NCBI GenBank assembly: GCA_963738135.1
Contig: CAVTVK010000003.1
Location: 186,001 to 250,000, forward strand
Source of the DNA: Bog-473 sp963738135
GTDB taxonomy: Bacteria > Actinomycetota > Acidimicrobiia > Acidimicrobiales > RAAP-2
Direction: 5' to 3'
Length of the DNA: 64,000 nucleotides
Shown here: positions 26,309 to 35,103 of the stretch, one piece after another
How the letters are laid out: each line of letters begins with the position of its first letter
Numbering within the stretch: the stretch's first letter is position 1
Notes under the pieces: model-generated
Told to the model about the DNA's origin: nothing
The model's database searches: none
Seen by the model: the letters and a program-made list of their open reading frames with translations, nothing else
Position numbers and translations under genes: made by a program

Positions 26309-27400
26309 GTGACGCGAAGAGGGACTGGGCACAATCGGTTGGCGGGCGCACCGAAGTCCAGACGCGGCGGCACTCTTCGGAGCAGCGCATCCCTTGCGGC
26401 GGCACTCCTCCTGGGAATCATCATCGCCGCCGCCGGCCTCTTCGAATCCACGTCGAGGGCCTCGGCGTCGGTCGACGCGCACAGCAGCGCTCCGCAGCGC
26501 ATCATCATCGACACGGACCTCTCGCTCTGGTGGGATGACGCGACGGCGATCGGGATGGCCAATGTGCTGGAGCAACAGGGCAAGGTCCACGTCCTCGCGG
26601 TCATGTCGGATGTGCGAAACCCGGTAGCGGCCGCCGCCCTCGATGCCGTCGATACGGCCTATGGCCACAGCAAGATTCCGGTCGGGGTTGTCGCCGACAG
26701 CTCGGCCAACACTGCCAAACACGGTTACAGCGATGCGCTGGCACGACAGCTCCCCCACGCCATTCGGAGCAGTGCACAGGCGCAGCCCGCGGTCCACCTC
26801 TACCGTCGCGTGCTGGCGGAGCAACCGGATCACAGCGTGACGGTGGTCGCCATCGGTGGAGACACCAACCTGGCAGGCCTGCTCCGTTCCGGACCGGGTC
26901 AAGGCAGTTCGCAGTCGGGACGCGCGCTCGTCGCAGCCAAGGTGAGGAAGCTCGTGATCGAAGATGGACTCTTCCCAACGGGAGGTCCGCCGTTCACCAA
27001 CGAGCACATTGATATCGCTGCAACCCAAGCGTTGGTGGCGACTCGAGGCTGGCCTACGGCGATCGCCTGGGTCGACGGGCTCACGGGGATCAACACCAAG
27101 GTCGGCGACGGGCTCTGTGCTTCGATGCCCCCGAAGAACCCGATGCGCATTGTCTATACCGAGTTGTTCAACTGCGGTCCCCCGGGAGATGGTGACTGGG
27201 ACGGGCCCACCATGCTGTACGCGGTCGACGGCGCGTCGGGGATCTTCTCGGAGTTGGGGCAAGGGGGTGCTGCGGTCATCAACGGTCAGGGTGGTTTGTC
27301 CTGGGGGCCTGGCGCCGATCACCCGCAAGAGGTCTACGTGCACGTCGCGAATCAGACCGAGTTGAATGCGAGGATCAATTCCCTCATCGAAAGCAGGTGA
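26309..27400 (+). CDS. exported nucleoside hydrolase-like protein
   Basis: The 363-aa protein has a basic N-terminus and a hydrophobic segment (about 35-52, ending near SRASA), so it is exported or membrane-anchored. The mature part starts with the inosine-uridine nucleoside hydrolase signature IIIDTDLSLWWDDATA, with the Asp cluster that binds catalytic Ca2+. GGDTNLAGLL and a C-terminal SWGPGADHPQEVYVHV region follow. It would hydrolyse ribonucleosides or a similar glycoside outside the cell. GTG at 26309 preferred; TTG at 26249 is possible. A repeat remnant begins in the +1 frame right at its stop. Confidence 0.82.
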   Translation: MTRRGTGHNRLAGAPKSRRGGTLRSSASLAAALLLGIIIAAAGLFESTSRASASVDAHSSAPQRIIIDTDLSLWWDDATAIGMANVLEQQGKVHVLAVMSDVRNPVAAAALDAVDTAYGHSKIPVGVVADSSANTAKHGYSDALARQLPHAIRSSAQAQPAVHLYRRVLAEQPDHSVTVVAIGGDTNLAGLLRSGPGQGSSQSGRALVAAKVRKLVIEDGLFPTGGPPFTNEHIDIAATQALVATRGWPTAIAWVDGLTGINTKVGDGLCASMPPKNPMRIVYTELFNCGPPGDGDWDGPTMLYAVDGASGIFSELGQGGAAVINGQGGLSWGPGADHPQEVYVHVANQTELNARINSLIESR

Positions 27401-27506
27401 GGTCCGTCTGGCTGCTGTCGCGGCCGGAGACGGGGGCGTCTTCGCGCTCGGTGATGCCTCCTACCCGGGTCACCAGCAGGTCAACTCTGCGATTCGTCGG
27501 TGGTAG
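27399..27506 (+). pseudogene. single-blade remnant of the DGG-(V/I)F-xx-GDA repeat family
   Basis: The +1 frame directly over the nucleoside hydrolase stop encodes EVRLAAVAAGDGGVFALGDA followed by SYPGHQQ and a stop at 27504. This closely matches one blade of the repeats in the secreted proteins at 48.6-51.8 kb (VAADGGVFAFGDA). It has no start codon of its own. Either a one-base indel separates it from the hydrolase C-terminus, or it is the scar of a lost repeat protein. The remaining gap to 27718 shows only the ribosome-binding site of the next gene. Confidence 0.55.
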
Positions 27507-27718
27507 GGATCACGTCCAGAGGCTGAACGCCTGCGCTGTCGGCGGCGAGAGTGTCGCTGGGTATCCAGCATCAGCCACGACAGAGGGCTCAGACCACGAG
27601 GCACCTGGTTCGGTCAGTGTCTGTCAAATGTTCAAGAACTTCCGGACGGGCTGTCGAATTCGTGATAGGTCGTTCGTCGTTTCTGCGAACACGTTCACGA
27701 CATCGCAAGGAGAATCCC

Positions 27719-28069
27719 ATGCCACATCCAGTCATCCATGCCGAGATTCGTTCAGCAGACCCAGACGCCACCAGGCAGTTCTTTTCCGATCTGTTCGGTT
27801 GGAAGGTGGCTGCTGAAGGCGCGTTCCCCGGTTACACGTTCATCGATACGGGCGTGGAAGGTGGAACCCACGTCGCCATCAGCCCTCGTCAGAGCGTCGA
27901 GGACGAGGTCCTGTTCTTCGTGGCGGTTGAAGACGTCGCCGCCACCTTGAAGCGGGCAGAGGAGCTGGGTGGAACGATCGTCCAGCCTGCACAGCAAGTG
28001 CCAGGGACGAGTTTTGGCGTCTTGGCCGACTCCCAAGGCCACAAGGTCGGAGTCGCGGCGAGCGGCTAG
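27719..28069 (+). CDS. VOC (glyoxalase/bleomycin resistance) family protein
   Basis: The 116-aa single VOC domain starts HAEIRSADPDATRQFFSDLFGWKV and continues with FVAVEDVAATLKRAEELGGT and GVLADSQGHKVGVAA. This is the paired beta-alpha-beta-beta-beta layout of a small metal-binding VOC protein that acts as a dimer. Metal ligands His and Glu/Gln are plausible but no substrate can be assigned. ATG at 27719 follows AAGGAG at good spacing. Confidence 0.9.
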   Translation: MPHPVIHAEIRSADPDATRQFFSDLFGWKVAAEGAFPGYTFIDTGVEGGTHVAISPRQSVEDEVLFFVAVEDVAATLKRAEELGGTIVQPAQQVPGTSFGVLADSQGHKVGVAASG

Positions 28070-28229
28070 CGCACGACGGTCCAGTGTCCTACAGATCTGA
28101 GCTGGGTCACTTGGCCGGCAGTCCCTACGTCAGCGCAGGAACCTCCGGTATGGCCCCCGGCATTGATGGGATTCGAGTGAGGTGGTCTCGCCGAAGCCAC
28201 TGCTCGTCAATCCCGGAGAGGTTTCCGGC

Positions 28230-29522
28230 TTAGACGGCGGTCGGCCACAGGGACTCGGGTTCCCGTCCCTTCGTCTCGGGGAGTAGCCAGAAGAGCGACG
28301 CCGCGGCCACCATCGGCAGGAACGTCACGTCGGCCGCCAACGCGAAGCGGTTGCCGACATCGGCGACGGCCCCGAACACCACGAGGCCGCAGACTGCGCC
28401 GAGGACGCCGGCCGTCACCGACCACCCGGTCACCGACGCCCGGACGGACGTCGGGAACAGCTCGGTGAGCAAGGCGCCGAGTGATGGCGAGAGCAGCCCA
28501 CCGCTGAGCGCGCCCAGGATGTACCCGGCGACGAGTGCGCTCGATGCGCCCGAGTAGGCGAACGCCGGCGTCAGCGCAATGGCGACCATGGCCACGCTGC
28601 AGGTCGGTCGCCGGCCGATCCGATCGCCCAGCCATCGGCCCACCAACAGGCCGATCCCGCCCGAGGCCCCGGCGGCCACGACCATCAGCGCTGACACGTA
28701 GCCGGCCAGGTGCACGACGTCCTGTGCGTACAGGAACACGAAGCTGGTGGCCGGACCCGTGACGATGGAGATCGCGAAGAAGATGGAGCACAAGATGACC
28801 ACCCGCCGTCGATACCGGGGACCCACCGCACCCAGGACAGGGGTCGGATGGTCCGCGGCGGCCTGCGCCACCAGAAACCGGCCGGGTTCCTCGACCCAGC
28901 TGCGTAGCGCGTACACGACGGCGAGGGGCACGAGGGCTAGTGCGAAGATCCCGCGAAAGCCCAGTGTCCCGGCCGCGAGGCTGTGAATGACAGCGGAGAG
29001 CCCGGCCCCCGCGGCATAGCCAGCCGCGACCAGGGCAATGGCGGCCGTTCGGTCGCGAGCGCCGGTCTCCTCCGCTGCCATCACCTCAGCGAGCGCGTTC
29101 GTGGCGCTCAGCAGCGGGCGCCCGAAAGCGAAGATGACGACGAACCACCAGTAACCCGGACTGGCCGCGGCAACGGCCGTCAACGCCAGGCCGGCCATCG
29201 TGACGACCAGGATCATGCGGCGGCGTCCGAAACGGTCAGCGATGCCGATCAGAGGGAGGCTGCCCAACGAGGCGATGCGGATGATCGCAAGGCCCACGCC
29301 GAGACTGGTTCCGGACAGTCCGACTTTGTCGGCAATCGATCCACCTGGCGCGACATGACCAAGCTGCGTCGATACGTCTCCCAGCGCGGCCACCACGCCG
29401 AATTGGCCGAAGCCTGAGGCGAGCGCGGTGATGGCCACGGCCACGACAGCGCGGTCGAACCACCGATGCAGCCGCAGCCGGCCGGCGGCATCGATCGGCT
29501 CCCCCGCTGGGAGCGTCGACAC
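28230..29522 (-). CDS. MFS transporter
   Basis: The 430-aa protein has twelve predicted helices. It carries the MFS loop motif ADRFGRRRMILVVT after helix 2 or 3, the sugar-porter-like LTELFPTSVRASVTGWS in the second half, and LPETKGREPESL near the C-terminus. These resemble metabolite:H+ symporters (aromatic acid or sugar group). GTG at 29522. It converges with the VOC gene across a 160-base gap in which I see no strong hairpin. Confidence 0.9.
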   Translation of the reverse strand: MSTLPAGEPIDAAGRLRLHRWFDRAVVAVAITALASGFGQFGVVAALGDVSTQLGHVAPGGSIADKVGLSGTSLGVGLAIIRIASLGSLPLIGIADRFGRRRMILVVTMAGLALTAVAAASPGYWWFVVIFAFGRPLLSATNALAEVMAAEETGARDRTAAIALVAAGYAAGAGLSAVIHSLAAGTLGFRGIFALALVPLAVVYALRSWVEEPGRFLVAQAAADHPTPVLGAVGPRYRRRVVILCSIFFAISIVTGPATSFVFLYAQDVVHLAGYVSALMVVAAGASGGIGLLVGRWLGDRIGRRPTCSVAMVAIALTPAFAYSGASSALVAGYILGALSGGLLSPSLGALLTELFPTSVRASVTGWSVTAGVLGAVCGLVVFGAVADVGNRFALAADVTFLPMVAAASLFWLLPETKGREPESLWPTAV

Positions 29523-29740
29523 CTAGCGAGCGCCCACCGCTGACCCGAAGAAGCCGACGTCGCTGTATCTGAACACGTCGCCTTCGGATGCCACGAACGA
29601 GTATCCCGCGCCGTCGGGGTGGCCGCCATGCCCGCCTCGGCCTCGTTGCATGTGACCCCGCCGGCTACGGTCCGGGCGGCGATGCGGCAGGTGGTGGAAT
29701 CGTCGTCCACCGCCCAGCCGGCCGTCCTCGGAGCAGGAGG
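29523..29740 (-). pseudogene. broken fragment of the secreted repeat family
   Basis: On the minus strand one frame encodes TTCRIAARTVAGGVTCNEAE followed by AGMAATP. After a one-base shift in the CCCC run the reading continues DGAGYSFVASEGDVFRYSD and VGFFGSAVGAR, then stops at 29523. This matches the AATPDGGGYWLVASDGGIFSYGD blade of the proteins at 48.6-51.8 kb. There is no recognisable start. It is either a decayed gene or a very short indel-damaged one. The rest of the gap, 29741-29946, shows nothing I can support. Confidence 0.55.
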
Positions 29741-29946
29741 CGTTCATGCCTGCTGGGTTTGCCGTCGCGTGTTCCCCGAAATGGACCCGAATGGGTCATC
29801 CTCGCAGGGGCTCCGAGATGGCGCCGGCGCAGGTCGTCAAGCGATTGCCGTGGGTCTCCGGGACAAGTCGGTCGCTAGGAAGTGCCTTCGGCCTCTCCAG
29901 CGGGCGAGCTCCTTCGCTCGCCGCATCGAACAATGTGCGCGGCAGT

Positions 29947-30990
29947 TCATGCCCTGCTCCAACGGTCGCGCTGTCCGGTGCTGTCTGGTTTACACGTCAT
30001 GGGTGTGCCTTTCGAGGTAACTCCCGCTCCAGGCGGTGTGCAAAAGGCGCCCGGATGGACGATGTGCGGACTCTGGGGAGTCGCGCTGGGGGCCGGTGCG
30101 GCAGTAGTGGTCGGCGTGGGAGTCGGGCTTGGACCAGCCGAAGGCGGGGCTGCCGTAGAGCTGGCTGCAGAGGGCAGGACGCCGGTGGGCAACGGCTGAT
30201 TCGGGCAGGCGGCAAGCACTCCCTCGACGGCTTGGTGCTCGGCCGGGGTGAGCCACAGGTGGTAGCGGATCTTTACGGCGACCTGGGTCGCCACATATGA
30301 ACAGCGGAAAGCCTTGTTGGGTGGCAGCCAGCTGGCCGCGTCGGCGTCGCCCTTTTGCTCGTTGGTAGGCCCGGATACAGCCAGCAGCTCGAGCGGATCG
30401 TTGGCCATATTGGTGCGGACGCCCAAGCTCAACTGCTGTGCCCCGGTCTGCCAGGCGTCGCCCAGCGCGACGACATGGTCGATCTGCACAGCTGCGCTTG
30501 TGCCCTCACCCCTCGTGAAGATGATGACTGCGTTCGTGTAGGGGTCGTGCAACACCCCGCTCGCCACGGTGCAGCCATCGGTGCCGGGCTTTGTGACGAT
30601 GTCGGTCAGATCTCGGCGCAGGATGTCGTTTCGGGTATCACAGCCGTTGTGGCCGTCGGCCACCGTCACATCGTCCGTCCAAGTTGGGCCGAACTCCGTA
30701 CGGCTGTAGCCGGTAAGGGGCGCCCGCCCCTTTACTGGCAGGGTGGCCAGCCCTGACAGAGCGGTTGTTGGTGCGGGTGACGCGGGGGCAGTCGTTGGCG
30801 CTGGCGCGAACTGCGCCGCAGCCGTAGTTGAAGTGGAGCCGGTACCGCTCGGCGCGGAGGAACGAGAGGACGAGGACGACGCAGACGAACTGCACGCCGC
30901 AAGGGTCATTGCGCCGGCGGCGAGGATCCCGAACAGCCGAAATCGCCGCTCCAACGACCTCCCACCGCAGAAGCCGAACTCCGGTCGCAT
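29947..30990 (-). CDS. secreted lipoprotein nuclease, HNH/DUF1524-type (GmrSD C-domain-like)
   Basis: The 347-aa protein has a signal with lipobox LAAC, then a Ser/Thr/Pro/Ala linker. The domain begins GYSRTEFGPTWTDDVTVADG and CDTRNDILRRDL, and contains the nuclease core AAVQIDHVVALGDAWQTGA with NDPLELLAVSGPTNEQKGD. The His in IDHVV and the N-x-Q-K-G-D motif are characteristic of secreted HNH-like DNases. After a second Pro/Ala/Ser linker it ends with a small Cys pair (GAFCTPPG, TCKPDSTG). ATG at 30990 has AGGAGG upstream. Probable role: extracellular DNA degradation for nutrients or competition. Confidence 0.85.
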   Translation of the reverse strand: MRPEFGFCGGRSLERRFRLFGILAAGAMTLAACSSSASSSSSRSSAPSGTGSTSTTAAAQFAPAPTTAPASPAPTTALSGLATLPVKGRAPLTGYSRTEFGPTWTDDVTVADGHNGCDTRNDILRRDLTDIVTKPGTDGCTVASGVLHDPYTNAVIIFTRGEGTSAAVQIDHVVALGDAWQTGAQQLSLGVRTNMANDPLELLAVSGPTNEQKGDADAASWLPPNKAFRCSYVATQVAVKIRYHLWLTPAEHQAVEGVLAACPNQPLPTGVLPSAASSTAAPPSAGPSPTPTPTTTAAPAPSATPQSPHIVHPGAFCTPPGAGVTSKGTPMTCKPDSTGQRDRWSRA

Positions 30991-31333
30991 CGTCGCGCCT
31001 CCTGTCTCGGCCTGCCCGAACGAGAATCCGACCCAGCCAGCTCCTGTGAAACAACGCCACCTATTCCCATTGCTACTTGGTGCTTCCACCTCAGGCGTGC
31101 GCAGGAAGCTGCGCGGACCTCCCTGGCGCATGGGTCACCGGTAGCGCCGAGAGTCGTCGTCGATTCAGGCCGAGAACACGCTCTTCGCTTTGCTGGTCCT
31201 CAACCTTCGGTAGCCGAGGACGCAGCTTTTCTGAGCTGCGCCCGGTTGCGCTGTGTTGCACGCTGGCAATATTCGCATGTGAAGCCGAGCTGCAAACCGG
31301 CAAAGACAGGGTATGACCTGCTCTTTCACAGAG
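30991..31333. other. intergenic region between HNH nuclease and tRNA-Gly
   Basis: The gap holds a 7-base inverted repeat, CGCAGCT-TTTCTG-AGCTGCG at 31221-31240, downstream of the minus-strand tRNA and upstream of the nuclease gene. It may help end the tRNA transcript, but it lies about 95 bases from the tRNA. I see no other gene or RNA in the gap. Confidence 0.35.
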
Positions 31334-31404
31334 AGCGGGCGACGGGAATCGAACCCGCGTTCTCAGCTTGGGAAGCTGATGTTCTGCCTCTGAACTACGC
31401 CCGC
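31334..31404 (-). tRNA. tRNA-Gly (anticodon CCC)
   Basis: On the minus strand all cloverleaf elements are present: acceptor GCGGGCG paired with CGCCCGC, D-arm GTTC/GAAC, anticodon stem TCAGC/GCTGA enclosing loop TTCCCAA (anticodon CCC), and T-arm GCGGG-TTCGATT-CCCGT. Discriminator base is T, usual for bacterial tRNA-Gly. The CCA end is not encoded. It reads GGG codons. It is isolated, with no other tRNA nearby. Confidence 0.96.
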
Positions 31405-31689
31405 GAGAACTCGGCAAATCTACACGCTGGGCAAATCGGATCTTCTGCTCGCCGTGGTCCTGCACCGCTGACGCAACCGTCCGCCGGCGGTCGAAGGCCT
31501 GGGGTTTCGTGACCGTCTTCCTCGGGCATCCGATGGCCGACACCGGGGCCGAGCGGGCCATCGAGCTCCGGAGACTTCGCCCTCTTGGCGTAGTCCCCAC
31601 TATCCTCTGGGCCGCACCGAAGTCCCAGGTGGCGCTCGCACTCCGCCATCGTTTCCTGTTTGACGACCTGAGATAGGCGAGGAGCATTC

Positions 31690-33759
31690 GTGCCCGTCAG
31701 AATCATCATTGGACTTGCAGTCACAGTGATCGGCTTCGGCATCGCCGCGCGCCGATTCCACTGGCTGTCCAGGCTCATCCGCTCCGGCAAGAAGGACCCG
31801 AACCGGAAACGAGGGCCCATCAGCCGCAAGGTCGAGGCCGAGACCGTCGAGGTGGCGGGCCAGCGCAAGCTCCTGCAGTGGACGGTCCCCGGTCTGGCCC
31901 ACTTCTTCACGATGTGGGGCTTCACCATCCTGTTGCTGACGATCATCGAGGCCTACGGAGACCTCTTCAACAAGTACTTCCACATTCCGCTGATCGGGAC
32001 CTGGAATTGGGTCGGCTTCATTGAGGATTTCTTCACCGTGGCCGTGCTGGTCGCCCTCATCACCTTTTCCATCATCCGCCTGAAGAACGCCCCGAGCCGC
32101 CTCGAGCGCAAGTCGCGCTTCTACGGCTCGCACCTCGACGCGGCCTGGATCACCCTGCTGATGATCGCCGGCGTCATGATCACGCTGCTTCTCTACCGCG
32201 GCGCCCAGGTCAACACCGACCCCACCCAGTTCCCGTACGGCTGGGGCGCCTTCGCCTCGCACGCCGTGGCCAAGCTGCTCGCTCCGCTCGGCGCGGGGAC
32301 CAATTCGGTCCTGGTCACCGTGTTCCTTCTGCTCAACATCGCCATCATCTCGGGCTTCATCGTCTTCGTCTCCTACTCGAAGCACCTCCACATCTTCTTT
32401 GCGCCCATCAACGTCGCCTTCTCGCGGCGCCCCCGGGCGCTCGGTGCCCTCTACAGCACGCCCGACATGGACATGGAGAACGTCGACGAGGACACCGTGT
32501 TCGGCGTGGGCGAGATCGGTCATTTCAGCTGGAAGCAGATGCTCGACTTCGCCACCTGTACCGAGTGCGGCCGCTGCCAGTCGGCCTGCCCGGCCTGGAC
32601 CACGGACAAGCCACTTTCCCCGAAGCTGCTCATCATGGGGCTGCGCGACAACATGTTCGCCTCGGCGACGCCGCTGCTCACCGGCGAGGGAGAGCAGACG
32701 GCACTGGTGCCCAACATCATCGACCCGGACGTGCTCTGGGCCTGCACCACCTGCGGTGCTTGCGTGAACGAGTGCCCTGTTGACATCGAGCACATCGACG
32801 CCATCGTCGACATGCGGCGCTACCAGGTGCTCATGGAGTCAGAGTTCCCGTCGGAGGCCGGCCTCATGCTGCGCAACGTCGAGAACCAGGGCGATCCCTG
32901 GGGTCTCGGCCAGAACAAGCGCACCGAGTGGACGAAGACCTTGGACTTCGACATCCCGGTCATTACCGGCACGATCCCCGACGACATCGAGTACCTCTAT
33001 TGGGTCGGATGCGCCGGTGCCCTCGATGAGCGGGCCCGCAAGGGTGTGCAGGCCACGGCGCGCATGCTGCACCGGGCCGGTGTCACCTTCGGCATTCTCG
33101 GGCCCAAGGAGTCCTGCACGGGCGACCCGGTACGGCGGCTCGGCAACGAGTACCTCTATCAGGAGCAGGGGAAGATGAACATCGCCACCCTGGACGAGGC
33201 CGGGGCGAAGAAGATCATCGCCAGCTGCCCGCACTGCTTCAACACCATCAAGAACGAGTACCCCTCCCTTGGCGGCAACTACGAGGTCATCCACCACGCC
33301 GAGCTGCTCGAGCACCTGGTGCGATCGGGGAAGCTCACGCCCGGATCGGGCTACTCGGGCAAGGTCACCTATCACGACCCGTGCTACCTGGGTCGGCACA
33401 ATCGGATCATCGAGGAGCCGCGCTCGGTGCTCAGCGCGATCCCCGGCGTGGAGCAGATCGAGATGCGACGCTGCAAGGAGCGCGGCTTCTGCTGTGGCGC
33501 AGGCGGCGCCCGCATGTGGCTCGAGGAGAACATCGGCAAGCGGGTCAACATGGAGCGTATGGACGAGGCTCTCGGCACGGGGGCCGACGTCGTGTCGACG
33601 GCGTGCCCCTACTGCATGATCATGTTGGACGACGCGGTCCGAGCCAACGCCAAGGAGGACGACGTGCGGGTGCTCGACCTCTCCCAGCTGGTGGAGGAGT
33701 CTCTCAACGGGGGGCCGGTGTCGACTGTCCCTCCCGCTCCGGCAGAGGCGCCGGCCTGA
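31690..33759 (+). CDS. membrane-bound Fe-S oxidoreductase, HdrD/Rv0338c-like
   Basis: The 689-aa protein starts with a membrane domain of about five helices (residues 1-235), like a cytochrome b-type HdrE/NarI region. Two [4Fe-4S] ferredoxin motifs follow: CTECGRCQSACP and CTTCGACVNECP. The C-terminal half holds two CCG domains, seen in SCPHCFNTIKNEY and in DPCYLGRHN with RGFCCGAGGARMW. This is the fused heterodisulfide reductase-like family widespread in actinobacteria, thought to pass electrons between a soluble donor and the quinone pool. GTG at 31690 follows GAGGAG. It stands alone and ends in a shared convergent terminator. Confidence 0.92.
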   Translation: MPVRIIIGLAVTVIGFGIAARRFHWLSRLIRSGKKDPNRKRGPISRKVEAETVEVAGQRKLLQWTVPGLAHFFTMWGFTILLLTIIEAYGDLFNKYFHIPLIGTWNWVGFIEDFFTVAVLVALITFSIIRLKNAPSRLERKSRFYGSHLDAAWITLLMIAGVMITLLLYRGAQVNTDPTQFPYGWGAFASHAVAKLLAPLGAGTNSVLVTVFLLLNIAIISGFIVFVSYSKHLHIFFAPINVAFSRRPRALGALYSTPDMDMENVDEDTVFGVGEIGHFSWKQMLDFATCTECGRCQSACPAWTTDKPLSPKLLIMGLRDNMFASATPLLTGEGEQTALVPNIIDPDVLWACTTCGACVNECPVDIEHIDAIVDMRRYQVLMESEFPSEAGLMLRNVENQGDPWGLGQNKRTEWTKTLDFDIPVITGTIPDDIEYLYWVGCAGALDERARKGVQATARMLHRAGVTFGILGPKESCTGDPVRRLGNEYLYQEQGKMNIATLDEAGAKKIIASCPHCFNTIKNEYPSLGGNYEVIHHAELLEHLVRSGKLTPGSGYSGKVTYHDPCYLGRHNRIIEEPRSVLSAIPGVEQIEMRRCKERGFCCGAGGARMWLEENIGKRVNMERMDEALGTGADVVSTACPYCMIMLDDAVRANAKEDDVRVLDLSQLVEESLNGGPVSTVPPAPAEAPA

Positions 33760-33784
33760 GGCACCGGCTCCAGAGCCTCAGGCC
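33753..33784. terminator. bidirectional hairpin containing both convergent stop codons
   Basis: A perfect 10-base inverted repeat (GGCCTGAGGC / GCCTCAGGCC) with a 12-base loop spans the end of the Fe-S gene and the end of the PPOX gene. The TGA of the first lies in the left arm and the TGA of the second in the right arm. No T-tract is present. Confidence 0.6.
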
Positions 33785-34200
33785 CCGAGGATCCCGTAGG
33801 CCCGCTCGGGCTGCAGGGTGACGGCGAGCCGCTTGTCGGCGATCATGGCTGTCCGGTACTCGTCCCAGTTCGGGTGGGCACCCGAAGCCGCCTCGTAGTA
33901 GCGGATCAGCGCCTCGACCGTGGCGTCGTTCGGGTCGGCTGCCACCGGCGACAGCTCGGCGCTCGCCTCGATCACGACGTACTGGTAGAAGTTGTCGCCC
34001 AGGACGTAGAGCGAGGCCCGCGGGTCACGCCGCAGGTTGGCCGTCTTGGCCCGGTCATCGGTGATCGAGATCAGGAACGTGTCGCCCTCGTCGGGGACAT
34101 ACGCGATGTTCGACAGCTGCGGCCGCCCGTTGGAGCGAATTGTGGCCAGAACTCCCTGCTTGCGGTTGCGAGCGAATGCGAGTGCCTCTGTCAGATCCAT
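33778..34200 (-). CDS. PPOX-class F420-dependent oxidoreductase
   Basis: The 140-aa split-barrel protein has KQGVLATIRSNGRPQLSNIAYV at the start and FLISITDDRAKTANLRRDPRASLYV, as in the Rv1155-like F420-binding group. VEALIRYYEAASGAHPNWDEYR follows. Such proteins bind F420 or a related flavin at the dimer interface and reduce small substrates or quinones. ATG at 34200. It is followed by a shared hairpin with the convergent Fe-S gene. Confidence 0.88.
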   Translation of the reverse strand: MDLTEALAFARNRKQGVLATIRSNGRPQLSNIAYVPDEGDTFLISITDDRAKTANLRRDPRASLYVLGDNFYQYVVIEASAELSPVAADPNDATVEALIRYYEAASGAHPNWDEYRTAMIADKRLAVTLQPERAYGILGA

Positions 34201-34218
34201 GAACCCGACGGTAGCGGG

Positions 34219-34962
34219 CTACGTCGACGCGGGCGCCGCCGCGACCTCCTCCTCGGAGCGGTAGGTCAGCACCAGGTGGATGATCGCCGCCACCAGCGAG
34301 CCGACCAGCGGGGCGACGATGAAGACCCAGACCTGGCTGAGCGCCGTGCCGCCGACCACGATGGCCGGCCCAAGACTCCGGGCCGGGTTGACCGAAGTGC
34401 CCGTGAGCGGGATTCCGATGAGGTGGACGAACACGAGTCCGAAGCCGATGGCCACGCCGGCAGCGCCCTGAATGGAGGCCTTGTGGGTAGCGAACAGCAC
34501 GACCAGCACGAAGATGGCGGTGAGGACGACCTCAATGAGGAAGGCGCCCCACTGGCTCACGAACAGGTGTGACTGCTTGCCGTACCCGTCGGTGCCCAGC
34601 CCCTGGACCGACTTGCGGTAGAGGGGCGAGGTGGTGAACATCCAATACAGGAGGTACGCACCGACGATGCCGCCGGCGAACTGGGCCACCAGATACTCGA
34701 CGCCCTCGACGAGCTTCATGCGCCCGGAGGCGATGAATCCGAGGGTGACCGCCGGGTTCACGTGGCAGCCCGAGATAGGACCGATGGCGTAGACAAGCGC
34801 GACGAGCACGAGGCCGAATGCGAGGGCCGTGGCCGCCACGCCGGCTGAGTAGCTGAGGCCGAAGAGGTGGAACCCGAACGACTCGGTGGCGACACCGACC
34901 GCGATGACGACCAGCACCATGGTGCCCAGGAATTCTGCCCCGAGCTTTCTGGCGAGCAACAT
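34219..34962 (-). CDS. aquaporin (MIP family, AqpZ-like)
   Basis: The 247-aa protein has six membrane helices and the two half-helix motifs NPA (SGCHVNPAVTLGF) and NPA (TGTSVNPARSLGPA). Arg after the second NPA is the selectivity-filter residue. The filter pattern looks like a water channel rather than a glycerol facilitator; this is a judgement from family knowledge. ATG at 34962 sits 8 bases after AGGAGG. The C-terminus has a short acidic tail. Same strand as the PPOX gene and 18 bases upstream of it, so possibly co-transcribed. Confidence 0.93.
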   Translation of the reverse strand: MLLARKLGAEFLGTMVLVVIAVGVATESFGFHLFGLSYSAGVAATALAFGLVLVALVYAIGPISGCHVNPAVTLGFIASGRMKLVEGVEYLVAQFAGGIVGAYLLYWMFTTSPLYRKSVQGLGTDGYGKQSHLFVSQWGAFLIEVVLTAIFVLVVLFATHKASIQGAAGVAIGFGLVFVHLIGIPLTGTSVNPARSLGPAIVVGGTALSQVWVFIVAPLVGSLVAAIIHLVLTYRSEEEVAAAPAST

Positions 34963-35103
34963 GATGGAACCTCCTGTGTCCAGGCGAGGGGAATGGACAC
35001 AGGAAGTTTTGCAGCGCCGATTGGCGCGCACGCGGATGCCCGCGACGAACTACCTGCTCACGTGGCCCGCCAACGCCGGGTGGCGCAGGGCCGGGAGCGC
35101 TCG

